This document shows positions 52,327-64,000 of a DNA stretch of 64,000 bases, in pieces. Where the stretch lies: positions 558,001 through 622,000 of the forward strand of contig NZ_JRQQ01000002.1 of the NCBI RefSeq assembly GCF_001625325.1. Reading direction: 5' to 3'. The position numbers and the translations under genes are program-made. This DNA is from Croceicoccus estronivorus. GTDB taxonomy: Bacteria > Pseudomonadota > Alphaproteobacteria > Sphingomonadales > Sphingomonadaceae. The stretch's first letter is position 1; every line of letters begins with the position of its first letter. Under the pieces are notes generated by a model. The model worked only from the letters and a program-made list of their open reading frames with translations, was not told where the DNA came from and searched no databases.

Positions 52327-55293
52327 ATGATTCTCAGGGTTCATCACCACCTGCCTGGCCGCACCAGATTGCGGCTCGATCCATGGCCCGATGCGGAGAC
52401 TTTCAGCCATATCCAGCACACTCTGTCGCTGGTCGGGTGCATGATATCGGCAGCCAATCCTCTAACCGGCAGCCTGCTTGTCATTCACCCGAACGTGATG
52501 ACGGCATCCGAATTGCGCGAACATGTCGCATCCGGTCTGGACGGCGGTCGAAGACCGGTCAGCCGCTCGCAGGCAACCACCAACCTGTTGAACACCGATC
52601 TCGACCGCATTGCCCTGGCCGAAGCAGGCAAGGTCGTCAGCCAGATGGAAACGAGCACATCGGGGCTGAGTGATCGGCAAGTGCAAGAGCGTCTGTCCAC
52701 TTACGGCTACAACGCTGTCCCGATGCCGTCAGGCCGGTCCCGCGCAGAAATGGTGGCTGGGCAGTTCACCACCTTTCCGGTCGCCCTGTTGTTCGGATCG
52801 GCGGTATTGTCCATCGCCACCGGCGGACTTGTCGATGCCGCGGTGACACTGGGGGTTGTCTTCGCCAACGCCGGGATTGGATTTACTTCAGAGAATGCCG
52901 CCGAGCGCCTGATCCGCCGTCTGTCCCGCCCGGTAGAACACGAGGCCAGCGTTCTGCGGGGCGGTGCCCCCATCATCGTGACCTCACGCGAACTCGTCCC
53001 CGGAGACGTCATTTCGCTGCATCCCGGTAGCTTCATCCCCGCCGATGCCCGCGTTCTCGACGCGGACAATCTATCCGTCGATGAATCGAGCCTGACAGGC
53101 GAAAGCCTGCCGGTCCACAAGGCTCCCGGCGCACTGACCGAAACTCCGGCTTCCGTGGCCGAGCGAACAAATATTCTCCACGGAGGGACAGTGGTAACCG
53201 GTGGCAGCGGGCGCGCCATCGTCGTTGGCACGGGGAGCCGAACGGAAATGGCCCGCACCCAGGCAATGATTGGCCTCGCACGGCCACCCCGTCCCGATAT
53301 AGAGGACGAACTGGCCCGGCTGGGTTCGCGCCTGTCGCTCGCCTGCCTCGGAGCATCCGGGGCCCTGTTCGCCATCGGCCTGCTTCGGGGCGAGCCGCTG
53401 TTTTCCATCGCGAAAAGCGCAATCGCTCTCGCGGTCGCTGCTATTCCCGAAGGTTTGCCCGCCGTCGCTACCTCTACCCTTGCCCTCGGCGCGCGCTCCA
53501 TGGAACGCGAGAATGCCTATGTCCGCGCCCTTCCCGCGATCGAAGCGCTGGGCACGGTGGACACGATCTGCCTCGACAAGACCGGTACTCTGACGGAAAA
53601 TCGCATGAGAGTGGTCGCCGCCTGCGTGAATGGGCGCTCACTAGACCTTTCCCCGGGCAAGGAATGGACGGCGCAGGACATGGCGGACCTGCAGCCGCTG
53701 GCAGAGGCCGTGACACTTTGCAACGAGGCCAGCCTTACGGATGGCAGCGGCTCCGCCACGGAACTGGCCCTGCTCCATTTCGCGCAACTGGCTGGTGCTG
53801 AGCCCGACAGGCTGCAAGGAGTGCACCCGATCCTCGCCATGCGCAGCCGGAATCATCACCGGCGCTGGATGGCAACGGAGCACCACGACGGCGACAGCCC
53901 TTTCCTGACATTGAAAGGTGCCCCGGACGAACTTCTGGCCATGGCATCGCAGGAACTTGCCAACGGCACCTCTGCCCCTCTCGACGAAGCCCGGCGGCGG
54001 GAAATTCTGTCGGCGAACGACCGCTTCGCAGCGCGGGGGCTTCGCGTGCTGGGCGTCGCGCGCAGCCAGGAAAAACTGGCCTCCGGCGATCCGGCCGGTC
54101 TGACATGGTTGGGTCTGGTTGCTCTTGCCGACCCCATTCGCGCCGAAGCACGCGAAGCCATAGCGACATTCCACCGTGCCGGTATCCGCACTATCATGCT
54201 GACAGGCGATCAGTCCGCGACGGCGCTGGCGGTAGCGGAGGAACTCACGCTTTCGCGCACGGGAATCATTCCGGTGTTGGAAACCAGCCGTCTCACTGGC
54301 CTGGACGATCGCCAGGTAGGGGAGATGGCGCTCAAGACTTCGGTATTCGCCCGGGTCAGCCCATCCGACAAGCTCCGCATTGTGCGTGGACTACAGGCCG
54401 TAGGCAAACGAGTGGCAATGATCGGGGACGGCATCAACGACGGTCCGGCGCTACGCGCTGCGGCAGTGGGCGTCGCGATGGGGGCCGGCGGAACGGACGT
54501 TGCCCGCGAAGTCGCCGATATCGTCATTGCCGACGACGATTTGCGCGCTCTGGCACGCGCAATCGCGCGAGGCCGGGCGACAGATGACAATGTCAGGAAC
54601 GCAATCCGTTACTTCCTGTCGACAAATCTGGCGGAAGTTAGCCTGATGCTGGGTGAATCGCTGCATGGGCGAGGCGAACTGGAAACACCGATGGAGTTGT
54701 TCTGGCTCAATCTGGTGACCGATGTTCTTCCCGGTCTTGGCCTTACTCTCGCAGAGCCGAGAGGGGATGTCATGACACGTCCTCCGCGCTCCGCCGCTGG
54801 CGCCCTGTTCGCAAAGGACGAAATTCGTTCCATGGTGCTTGACGGCGGCGGGATCGCCGCTGCGTCGCTGGCCGCACACTTCCTCATGCAATCGCGTGCC
54901 GGTCTCGGCCCGCGCGCCAGAGGGACCACGTTCCTCACCATGGGCCTTGCCCAATATGCCCACGCCTGGGCACTGCGGGACCGCTCCCATGCCTCGCAAA
55001 CCGCACGAAAAATCTCCGAGCGGCGTCTCGCGGGGGCTCTGGCCGCTTCCGGCGTGCTCCTGGCATTACCGTTTGCCTTTCCCGCGCTGGGCCGCCTGCT
55101 TGGCATTGCCCGCCCAACAGCCGGAGACATTGCACTGTCCGGAGCGCTTGCCGGAACCTCATTCCTGTTCGGAGAAGGACGGCGCCTCGCTATCCGAGGA
55201 ACCGCCGCAAAGGCCGGGACATCGCCAGAGTCGCAGCCTGACCGAACAGCGTCAGCGCCGGACCAGCCACGCGGCCACGCGCAAGCTGGATAA
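52327..55293 (+). CDS. P-type cation ATPase with HMA-like N-terminal domain
   Basis: 988 residues. The N-terminal about 80 residues (RVHHHLPGRTRLRLDPW, NPLTGSLLVIHP) resemble an HMA_2-like ferredoxin-fold domain without a CxxC. Then a P2-type ATPase: cation N-terminal region, LVPGDVISLHPGSFIPADAR, DESSLTGESLPVHK, membrane ion motif AAIPEGLPAVATS (as in Ca2+/Mn2+ pumps), phosphorylated Asp417 in DKTGTLTENR, MLTGDQSATA, MIGDGINDGPAL, and NLVTDVLPGLGLTLAEP. The ion motifs fit Ca2+, Mg2+ or a related cation better than Cu/Zn pumps; the true ion is unknown. Its 3' end overlaps the convergent HMA-like gene. Confidence 0.9.
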   Translation: MILRVHHHLPGRTRLRLDPWPDAETFSHIQHTLSLVGCMISAANPLTGSLLVIHPNVMTASELREHVASGLDGGRRPVSRSQATTNLLNTDLDRIALAEAGKVVSQMETSTSGLSDRQVQERLSTYGYNAVPMPSGRSRAEMVAGQFTTFPVALLFGSAVLSIATGGLVDAAVTLGVVFANAGIGFTSENAAERLIRRLSRPVEHEASVLRGGAPIIVTSRELVPGDVISLHPGSFIPADARVLDADNLSVDESSLTGESLPVHKAPGALTETPASVAERTNILHGGTVVTGGSGRAIVVGTGSRTEMARTQAMIGLARPPRPDIEDELARLGSRLSLACLGASGALFAIGLLRGEPLFSIAKSAIALAVAAIPEGLPAVATSTLALGARSMERENAYVRALPAIEALGTVDTICLDKTGTLTENRMRVVAACVNGRSLDLSPGKEWTAQDMADLQPLAEAVTLCNEASLTDGSGSATELALLHFAQLAGAEPDRLQGVHPILAMRSRNHHRRWMATEHHDGDSPFLTLKGAPDELLAMASQELANGTSAPLDEARRREILSANDRFAARGLRVLGVARSQEKLASGDPAGLTWLGLVALADPIRAEAREAIATFHRAGIRTIMLTGDQSATALAVAEELTLSRTGIIPVLETSRLTGLDDRQVGEMALKTSVFARVSPSDKLRIVRGLQAVGKRVAMIGDGINDGPALRAAAVGVAMGAGGTDVAREVADIVIADDDLRALARAIARGRATDDNVRNAIRYFLSTNLAEVSLMLGESLHGRGELETPMELFWLNLVTDVLPGLGLTLAEPRGDVMTRPPRSAAGALFAKDEIRSMVLDGGGIAAASLAAHFLMQSRAGLGPRARGTTFLTMGLAQYAHAWALRDRSHASQTARKISERRLAGALAASGVLLALPFAFPALGRLLGIARPTAGDIALSGALAGTSFLFGEGRRLAIRGTAAKAGTSPESQPDRTASAPDQPRGHAQAG

Positions 55294-55669
55294 AACCACC
55301 GGCAACCAATGCTGAAAATACGACATTCCAGATATCGGCCTTCCCGCCCGACCACTTCTTCAACACGGCATCCGCTTGGGAAAGCCGTTCGACCACCTGG
55401 CCTATCGGATCGGCGGCTGCATCGGTTACCAATGCGGTTTCGATAGTCAGGCCAGCGTCATCCAGTTTATCGACAAGCGTATCGTATTCCCCGACATGGT
55501 GGATAATGACGCTCCCGCTTCGCGGCCTGATTTCCACTTCCTGCACATTTTCGACAGTCGCCAGAGCCGAAGCCAACCATTGCAGATGGTCCCGTGCGGG
55601 TAACGGATGATCCAGAACGATCCGGATACGTCCGGGCATGGTATGGCGCAATGTTCCCCTTGCCGACAT
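55190..55669 (-). CDS. HMA-like membrane protein
   Basis: 159 residues: an N-terminal ferredoxin-like region (HTMPGRIRIVLDHPLPARD, VQEVEIRPRSGSVIIHH) similar to the N-terminus of the neighbouring P-type ATPase and lacking CxxC, followed by a membrane part (IWNVVFSALVAGGFIQLARG, ALTLFGQAATLAM). Such HMA_2-like proteins commonly neighbour P-type ATPases and DUF5132-like proteins. Convergent overlap of 104 bases with the ATPase gene 3' end. Metal or peptide binding is inferred from fold only. Confidence 0.75.
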   Translation of the reverse strand: MSARGTLRHTMPGRIRIVLDHPLPARDHLQWLASALATVENVQEVEIRPRSGSVIIHHVGEYDTLVDKLDDAGLTIETALVTDAAADPIGQVVERLSQADAVLKKWSGGKADIWNVVFSALVAGGFIQLARGRVAGPALTLFGQAATLAMSRPLRRFLG

Positions 55670-55671
55670 GG

Positions 55672-55941
55672 CTATTCGCCTTTGCCAGCGGCTCCGTCGC
55701 CGGAACGGATCACATCATCCTGAGTGTTGTTTGCCGCTTCCGTCATTTCGTGGGAAACCTCGGCAATCAGGTCCTCGACCTCCTCCGCCATCCGGGCAGC
55801 CGCCTGGCGCGCGACTATATAGCCTTCGAAACCGGCACGCATTGCCTTCTTCGCCGCAGGCCGTGCGGACCGCCAGAATGTCGGCCCTGCCAGAGCCGCG
55901 CCCGCACCGATTGCCAAACCCACCAGAAAGCCGCCACGCAT
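55672..55941 (-). CDS. Small glycine-zipper membrane protein (DUF5132-like)
   Basis: 89 residues from ATG 55941 (AAAGG upstream; a TTG at 55965 would add eight). N-terminal membrane segment with glycine-zipper spacing (GGFLVGLAIGAGAALAGPTF), a basic helical patch (RPAAKKAMRAGFEGYIVAR) and an acidic C-terminus (EEVEDLIAEVSHEMTEA). Resembles DUF5132/YtxH-like small proteins that travel with HMA-like proteins. Two bases separate it from the HMA-like gene, so they form one unit. Confidence 0.7.
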   Translation of the reverse strand: MRGGFLVGLAIGAGAALAGPTFWRSARPAAKKAMRAGFEGYIVARQAAARMAEEVEDLIAEVSHEMTEAANNTQDDVIRSGDGAAGKGE

Positions 55942-56093
55942 GAATGCACCTTTTGCTGAAATCAAAGGGAGACGAGAGTCGTGGCCACTTTCTTAGCGGC
56001 AATCGGAATGAGGGGGAAACACTCAAGGCATGTGCCGTCGATTAAATGTCGGCGGCCCCATCCCGGCACTCTTGCAACAGAGACGGCCGCCCT

Positions 56094-57098
56094 TCAACGA
56101 AAGAAGCCCTGCCGACGGAGGAACAGATAAGTCGCCAGCGCCGCCCCTGCCGCAAGCAATGTCGCAAATGCTGTCCCACTGTCGCCCGTCAGCGGCAAAC
56201 CGCCCGTATTCATGCCAAATATCCCTGTGACCAGCGTCGTGGGAAGCAACAAGGCCGTCATCACGGAGAGCAGATAGAGGTTCTCATTGATCCGCTGGTT
56301 CGACTGATGATTGATCTCATCCCGCAACAGACGCAATTGCCCGAGAACAGTGGAGGCATCGCCATCCACGCCCTGTACTCGCTGGGCCAGTTTCTCGACC
56401 GTTGGAAGCAAGGCAACGGGCAACTCTTCATCCTCCTCCAAACGGCGGAACAGGCTCTGCATATCAACAAGCAACCGGTGGAATTGTGACAGACGCCGCC
56501 TGATATCGAGAAGTTGCCGCCCACTGGGAGGCTGACGTTCGTCGATAAGGGCGTCTTCAGCCGCCTGCACTTCCACTGACAGGCGGCGGATCACGCCGCT
56601 GACATTCTGCAATATGGCGGAAACCAGCAAATCCAGCGCGCGTGCGGGCCCATCGACAATTTCGTGCTCGACCAGACGGCGTCTGGCAATGTCTGCCGAT
56701 CCAATCGGATGAACGCGCGCCGAAACGACCAGACTAGGTGAAAGTGCCACTCTCAACGTCCCGATCCGACCTGTATCCTCCACATCGAAACCACGTTCGA
56801 CATCGTGAAAGACGCAGGCAACCGCCTCGCCTTCGACGACCGCCTGCTGGTGGCTGTCTTCGGAAAGCAGGACTTCCTTCACTGCGGCGGGAAGCTCCGT
56901 CGTATGCTCGATCCACAATCTCGTGCCATGATCGGCAAGATTGAGATGGAGCCAACGGAAGCTGCCGCCATGCGGGCTGTCACAATCCCTGACATCACGC
57001 CGCTCTCCCTCGACGAAATCGAACCCCCAAATCAGCCCCGGGCTATCGCCGGGTGTCGATCCCGGCTTGTCGGAAGGCGACTCGACAGTGGACCCCAT
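56094..57098 (-). CDS. CorA/ZntB-family divalent cation transporter
   Basis: 334 residues: large N-terminal cytoplasmic domain with long coiled-coil helix (RRRLSQFHRLLVDMQSLFRR, LRLLRDEINHQSNQRINENL), and two C-terminal TM helices with the diagnostic loop GIFGMNTGGLPLTG (GMN signature; ZntB-like context). Conducts Zn2+, Mg2+ or a similar cation. Its position beside the P-type ATPase set suggests shared cation homeostasis. The gene starts at 57098 with the AT-rich pst control region upstream of it. Confidence 0.9.
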   Translation of the reverse strand: MGSTVESPSDKPGSTPGDSPGLIWGFDFVEGERRDVRDCDSPHGGSFRWLHLNLADHGTRLWIEHTTELPAAVKEVLLSEDSHQQAVVEGEAVACVFHDVERGFDVEDTGRIGTLRVALSPSLVVSARVHPIGSADIARRRLVEHEIVDGPARALDLLVSAILQNVSGVIRRLSVEVQAAEDALIDERQPPSGRQLLDIRRRLSQFHRLLVDMQSLFRRLEEDEELPVALLPTVEKLAQRVQGVDGDASTVLGQLRLLRDEINHQSNQRINENLYLLSVMTALLLPTTLVTGIFGMNTGGLPLTGDSGTAFATLLAAGAALATYLFLRRQGFFR

Positions 57099-57491
57099 GA
57101 TCTCTGCTCCTAAAAAACACTAACGCGCTGGCTGCGAGATAACCCGATACCCCGGCAACGCTGCCATTTGGAAAATGCAAATGCATTGGCACACATCATT
57201 CGTCATCATGCCCGATAGCCAAGGAGCGGGCTTAGCTATCACATATAGAAAGATCACAGAATAATTTAAAAATACCACCATATTAACGATATGGATCAGT
57301 GTAAAAATATCAAAATAATGACAGTAATTTTCCATTTTAAATTCTGTTCATTTGCAAAATACATCAATATGTCAAATTCACGACACAGCGTGTCATTTTA
57401 AAACCCCTCTTGTTAAGAATTTGACACGCACACGTAACAAGATGTGACTAGCCGCCGTCGCGGGATCAACACCCCCTATTGGAGACACGGC
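57099..57491. promoter_or_regulatory. AT-rich divergent control region, pst operon and corA-like gene
   Basis: 393 bases, very AT-rich from about 57235 to 57430 in an otherwise GC-rich neighbourhood. It should hold promoters for pstSCAB (+) and the CorA-like gene (-). Within it are a 17-bp palindrome CCATAT-TAACG-ATATGG (57278-57294) and the Pho-box-like cluster listed next. No open frame of interest. Confidence 0.65.
57370..57397 (+). promoter_or_regulatory. Pho-box-like TGTCA repeats upstream of pstS
   Basis: TGTCA at 57370, CGACA at 57381 and TGTCA at 57391 are spaced 11 and 10 bases, close to the 11-bp periodicity of PhoB boxes. The last two also form GACAC-AGC-GTGTC. Located about 95 bases upstream of the pstS start. 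PhoB is not encoded in the window. Match is imperfect (the second unit is degenerate). Confidence 0.45.
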
Positions 57492-58529
57492 ATGTTCAAG
57501 AAATTCGCTGTTGCTGTCGGCGCGGCCGCGGTGCTCGTCGGCGCTGCTCAGGCAGAAAACATCACTGGTGCGGGTGCGACCTTCCCCGCCCCCGTCTATT
57601 CCGCATGGGCGCAAACCTACCGTGCCAGCTCGGGCAACGAATTGAACTACCAGGCGATCGGTTCCGGCGGCGGTATCCGCCAGATCAAGGCGAAAACGGT
57701 GGACTTCGGCGCTTCGGACAAGCCGCTCAAGCCTGCTGACCTCGACGAAGCCGGCCTCATGCAGTTCCCGACCGTCATCGGCGGCGTCGTTCCTGTGCTG
57801 AACGTTCCGGGCGTCAACCCCGGCCGCCTGCGCCTGACCGGTTCACTGCTCGCTGAAATCTACATGGGACACATCACCCGCTGGAACGACGCGCAGATCG
57901 CCAAGATCAATCCGCAGATCAAGATGCCCGCCCTGCCCATCACAGTCGTCCACCGTTCGGATGGATCGGGCACCTCGTTCATCTTCACGTCCTATCTGTC
58001 GATGAAGAATGCCGATTGGGCGAAGAGTGTGGGAGCAAGCGACTCCGTTAGCTGGCCTGTCGGCCTCGGCGGCAAAGGCAACGACGGTGTCTCCGCCTTC
58101 GTCAAGCAGACCAAGGGCTCGATCGGCTATGTCGAATACGCCTATGCCAAGAAGAACGGCACGCCTTACATTCTCGTCCAAAACAAGGCCGGCGCCTATC
58201 CGCAACCCAATGGCGCTGCATTCGCAGCAGCCGCTGCCAGTGCCCCCTGGGGCAAGACGCCGGGCAACTACATCATGCTGCTCGATCAGCCGGGCGCGAA
58301 AGCCTGGCCGATCAGTGGTGCGACCTTCATTCTGATGTACAAGAACCCGTCCGATCCGGCCCGTTCGGCCAACGTGCTCAAGTTCTTCGACTGGGCGTAC
58401 AAGAATGGCGACAAGACAGCCTCATCGCTCGATTACGTTCCCCTGCCGGCGTCAGTAAAGATGACTATCCGCAAGCAGTGGGCAAGCGAGATCACCGCTG
58501 GCGGCAAGCCCGTCTACGTCAGCAAGTAA
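57492..58529 (+). CDS. pstS: Phosphate ABC transporter substrate-binding protein
   Basis: 345 residues from ATG 57492 (MFKKFAVAV, GGAG upstream). Signal peptide ends in AQA before ENITGAGATFPAPVYS; not a lipoprotein. Phosphate-binding loops: GAGATFPAP, GSGGGIRQI, FGASDKPL and HRSDGSGTSFIF. Binds periplasmic inorganic phosphate and delivers it to PstCA. First gene of pstSCAB. Confidence 0.97.
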   Translation: MFKKFAVAVGAAAVLVGAAQAENITGAGATFPAPVYSAWAQTYRASSGNELNYQAIGSGGGIRQIKAKTVDFGASDKPLKPADLDEAGLMQFPTVIGGVVPVLNVPGVNPGRLRLTGSLLAEIYMGHITRWNDAQIAKINPQIKMPALPITVVHRSDGSGTSFIFTSYLSMKNADWAKSVGASDSVSWPVGLGGKGNDGVSAFVKQTKGSIGYVEYAYAKKNGTPYILVQNKAGAYPQPNGAAFAAAAASAPWGKTPGNYIMLLDQPGAKAWPISGATFILMYKNPSDPARSANVLKFFDWAYKNGDKTASSLDYVPLPASVKMTIRKQWASEITAGGKPVYVSK

Positions 58530-58544
58530 GCGGCGATCACTCCA

Positions 58545-59528
58545 ATGGCCGAGGCAGATTTGACTCTTCCCGGTAATCCGGCCCCGCGGAGCATGCCTCC
58601 GCGGGGTCTCCTTCCCACCCGGCGCAACGACACGCTGTTCCAGGTCGTGTGCTTCTCGGCAGCCATGGTTCTCATGGCCGCGTTGTTCGGACTGATCCTG
58701 TCGCTCGCATGGGGTGGCTGGCCTGCATTCGAACGATTTGGCATCGGCTTCCTGTTCTCCAGCGAATGGAATCCTGTCACTGACGAATATGGAGCTGCGG
58801 GGCCGATAGTCGGTACTCTCGTAACCGCGTTCCTGTCCCTCCTGCTGGCACTGCCGCTTGCAGTCGGGGTCGCGATCTTTCTCGTGGAATTCTGTCCGCA
58901 ACGGATCGCCCATTGGCTGGCGATCGCGGTCGAACTTCTCGCAGGCATTCCATCAATCGTTTACGGCATGTGGGGCCTGTTCGTGCTCGCTCCATGGTTT
59001 GCCGACCACATACAATTGCCCCTGTTGATGAGCGTGGAACCGGGTTCCTGGCTCGACACGCTGTTCAGCGGCGTCCCCAACGGCGCCAACATCTTTACCG
59101 CCTCTCTCATTCTGGCGATCATGATCCTGCCTTACATGGCAACGGTCTTTCGCGAACTGTTGATCTCCGTCCCGCCCCAGATGCGCGAGGCAGCCTACGG
59201 CATCGGTTGCACCTCGTTCGAGGTGGTCGGTTCGATCATGCTGCCCTACATCCGCCGCAGCGCAGTCGGTGCTGTCATGCTCGGCCTTGGGCGCGCCCTT
59301 GGCGAAACAATGGCCGTCACATTCATCATTGGTAATTCGCACGGATTTCCGAAAAGCCTGTTCGCTTCCGGATCGACGATCGCCTCGACCATCGCCAACG
59401 AGTTCACCGAAGCGACCGGCGATCTGCATATAGCCGCCCTGATCGCGCTCGGCTTCGTGCTCTTCCTGATCACTTTCGCATCAATCGCCGGTGCGCGGTT
59501 GCTGCTTGGAGCGGAGCGTTACCGATGA
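58545..59528 (+). CDS. pstC: Phosphate ABC transporter permease PstC
   Basis: 327 residues, six TM helices. MetI-like permease with VELLAGIPSIVYGMWGLFVL, ILPYMATVFRELLISVP, the EAA-loop motif REAAYGIGCTSFEVV, and GRALGETMAVTFIIGNS. Fifteen bases after pstS; the stop overlaps pstA by four bases (ATGA). Confidence 0.96.
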   Translation: MAEADLTLPGNPAPRSMPPRGLLPTRRNDTLFQVVCFSAAMVLMAALFGLILSLAWGGWPAFERFGIGFLFSSEWNPVTDEYGAAGPIVGTLVTAFLSLLLALPLAVGVAIFLVEFCPQRIAHWLAIAVELLAGIPSIVYGMWGLFVLAPWFADHIQLPLLMSVEPGSWLDTLFSGVPNGANIFTASLILAIMILPYMATVFRELLISVPPQMREAAYGIGCTSFEVVGSIMLPYIRRSAVGAVMLGLGRALGETMAVTFIIGNSHGFPKSLFASGSTIASTIANEFTEATGDLHIAALIALGFVLFLITFASIAGARLLLGAERYR

Positions 59529-60378
59529 GCGTCCCATTCTCGTTCGACCATCATGCAAGGCGCAAGCTGGTCAATTACCTGTTCGTCGCACTCACTTCAG
59601 GTGCAACCCTGTTCGCAATCGCAGCCCTGCTGCTGATCCTCTATTCCCTCGTCGTGAACGGGATCGGCGGCCTCGATGCGCAGGTATTCACTCTCGACCA
59701 GCCTCCACCAGGAGAAATGGGCGGATTGCGCAATGCCTGGGTCGGCTCCCTTATCATGTGCCTGTTCGCGATGATCATTGCCGTGGTGATCGGTATTCTC
59801 GCGGGGACCTGGCTCGCCGAATATGGGGACGGCAACAAGCTGGCGGTCGTAGTGCGCTTCCTGAATGACGTGCTGTTGTCCGCGCCATCCATTCTGGTCG
59901 GCCTGTTCGTTTACGAAATTCTCGTCAGGCCATTTCACGGCTTTTCGGCGCTGGCCGGGGCCGTTGCTCTGGCATTTCTGGCAACCCCTGTGGTTACCCG
60001 GACGACCGAGGACATCATGCGCCTGCAAAGCCACGCCCTGCGCGAAGCGGGCATGGCGCTTGGGGCTGGTAGAGGCCACGTCATCCGAAATGTGATCTGG
60101 CGCGCTTCACGCTCCGGCCTGGTCACCGGGGCGCTGCTCGGTTTCGCGCGGATCAGTGGCGAGACGGCACCGCTCCTGTTTACCTCGCTGGGCAATCCAT
60201 TCCTCAGCTTCGACCTGACCCATCCGATGGCATCGCTGCCGACCACGATCTTCCAGTTTGCCCTCAGCGCCTATGACGACTGGCGCGAATTGGCCTGGGT
60301 CGGCGCTCTTTTGATCGCGATCGCGGTCCTATCCATCAACATCATCGGGCGCACCCTCACGCGCGGGAGTATCAGCAA

Positions 60379-60382
<4 letters not shown>
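59525..60382 (+). CDS. pstA: Phosphate ABC transporter permease PstA
   Basis: 285 residues, six TM helices: [20 protein letters not shown] periplasmic loop, [33 protein letters not shown], the EAA motif [15 protein letters not shown] and [19 protein letters not shown]. Partner of PstC. Overlaps pstB by four bases (GTGA). Confidence 0.96.
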
Positions 60383-61284
<902 letters not shown>

Positions 61285-61306
61285 ACAAGCCGAATGTTAC
61301 ACAAAA

Positions 61307-64000
<2,694 letters not shown>

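Overview
The window is ordinary-looking chromosome from an alphaproteobacterium of the order Sphingomonadales (Novosphingobium/Sphingobium/Erythrobacter-like). The basis is protein style and gene order rather than a search: a hemC-hemD-Mic60 cluster next to tsaD-gpsA, a serC-serA pair with a structured leader, a REC-plus-winged-helix regulator of sphingomonad type, a DIVVTGQR motif, and many small lipoproteins. I see no phage, insertion sequence, CRISPR array or rRNA. There is one tRNA (Val-TAC).

Layout. 1-6.9 kb: lepB (cut by the window edge), a DUF3089 hydrolase and ruvX on +; then a cysG-like siroheme synthase, lysA, a small lipoprotein and argH on -, with a thioredoxin-fold lipoprotein divergent from argH. 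6.9-18 kb: a two-TM membrane gene broken by a frame change, tRNA-Val, a zinc alcohol dehydrogenase, a REC/winged-helix regulator, an L,D-transpeptidase, purA, hisZ, serA and serC (with promoter and leader), an extensin-like peptidase, a FixJ/NarL-like regulator and a low-GC winged-helix regulator. 18.4-22.5 kb: the complete four-gene Anbu proteasome operon (circularly permuted ATP-grasp, alpha-E, transglutaminase, Anbu).

22.6-37.6 kb: housekeeping genes (a hydrolase, a DUF3617 lipoprotein, uvrB, a DsbD-type reductase, a Ubi-type hydroxylase, a D-lactate dehydrogenase, Mic60-hemD-hemC, tsaD-gpsA-flippase) and a 28-residue membrane peptide gene too short for most gene callers. 37.7-41.2 kb: an envelope cluster with a VWA lipoprotein, an OmpA-family protein whose start lies inside a perfect 13-bp hairpin, a 37-residue membrane peptide, an HHH protein and an 83-residue orphan.

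41.3-51.7 kb: an accessory catabolic region of unknown substrate (CitE-like lyase, FAH hydrolase, lipocalin-like protein, SDR, ADP-forming acyl-CoA ligase, cyclase, PQQ dehydrogenase, MFS transporter). 52-57.1 kb: a cation-handling module (P-type ATPase with an HMA-like N-terminus, a small HMA-like membrane protein, a glycine-zipper membrane protein, a CorA/ZntB channel) preceded by a short PilZ-like gene. 57.1-61.3 kb: pstSCAB behind an AT-rich, Pho-box-like promoter region; PstB carries an unusual insert. 61.3-64 kb: a site-2 protease with CBS domains and the start of what looks like an alternative (N-type) F1 ATPase operon, running off the end.

No plainly unknown multi-gene defence or mobile system was found. 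The best leads are the start-codon hairpins (39368-39401 and 9627-9655), the TTT-TGA frame junction at 7106-7111, the PstB insert, the HMA-like/P-ATPase module, and the unassigned 41-52 kb pathway.
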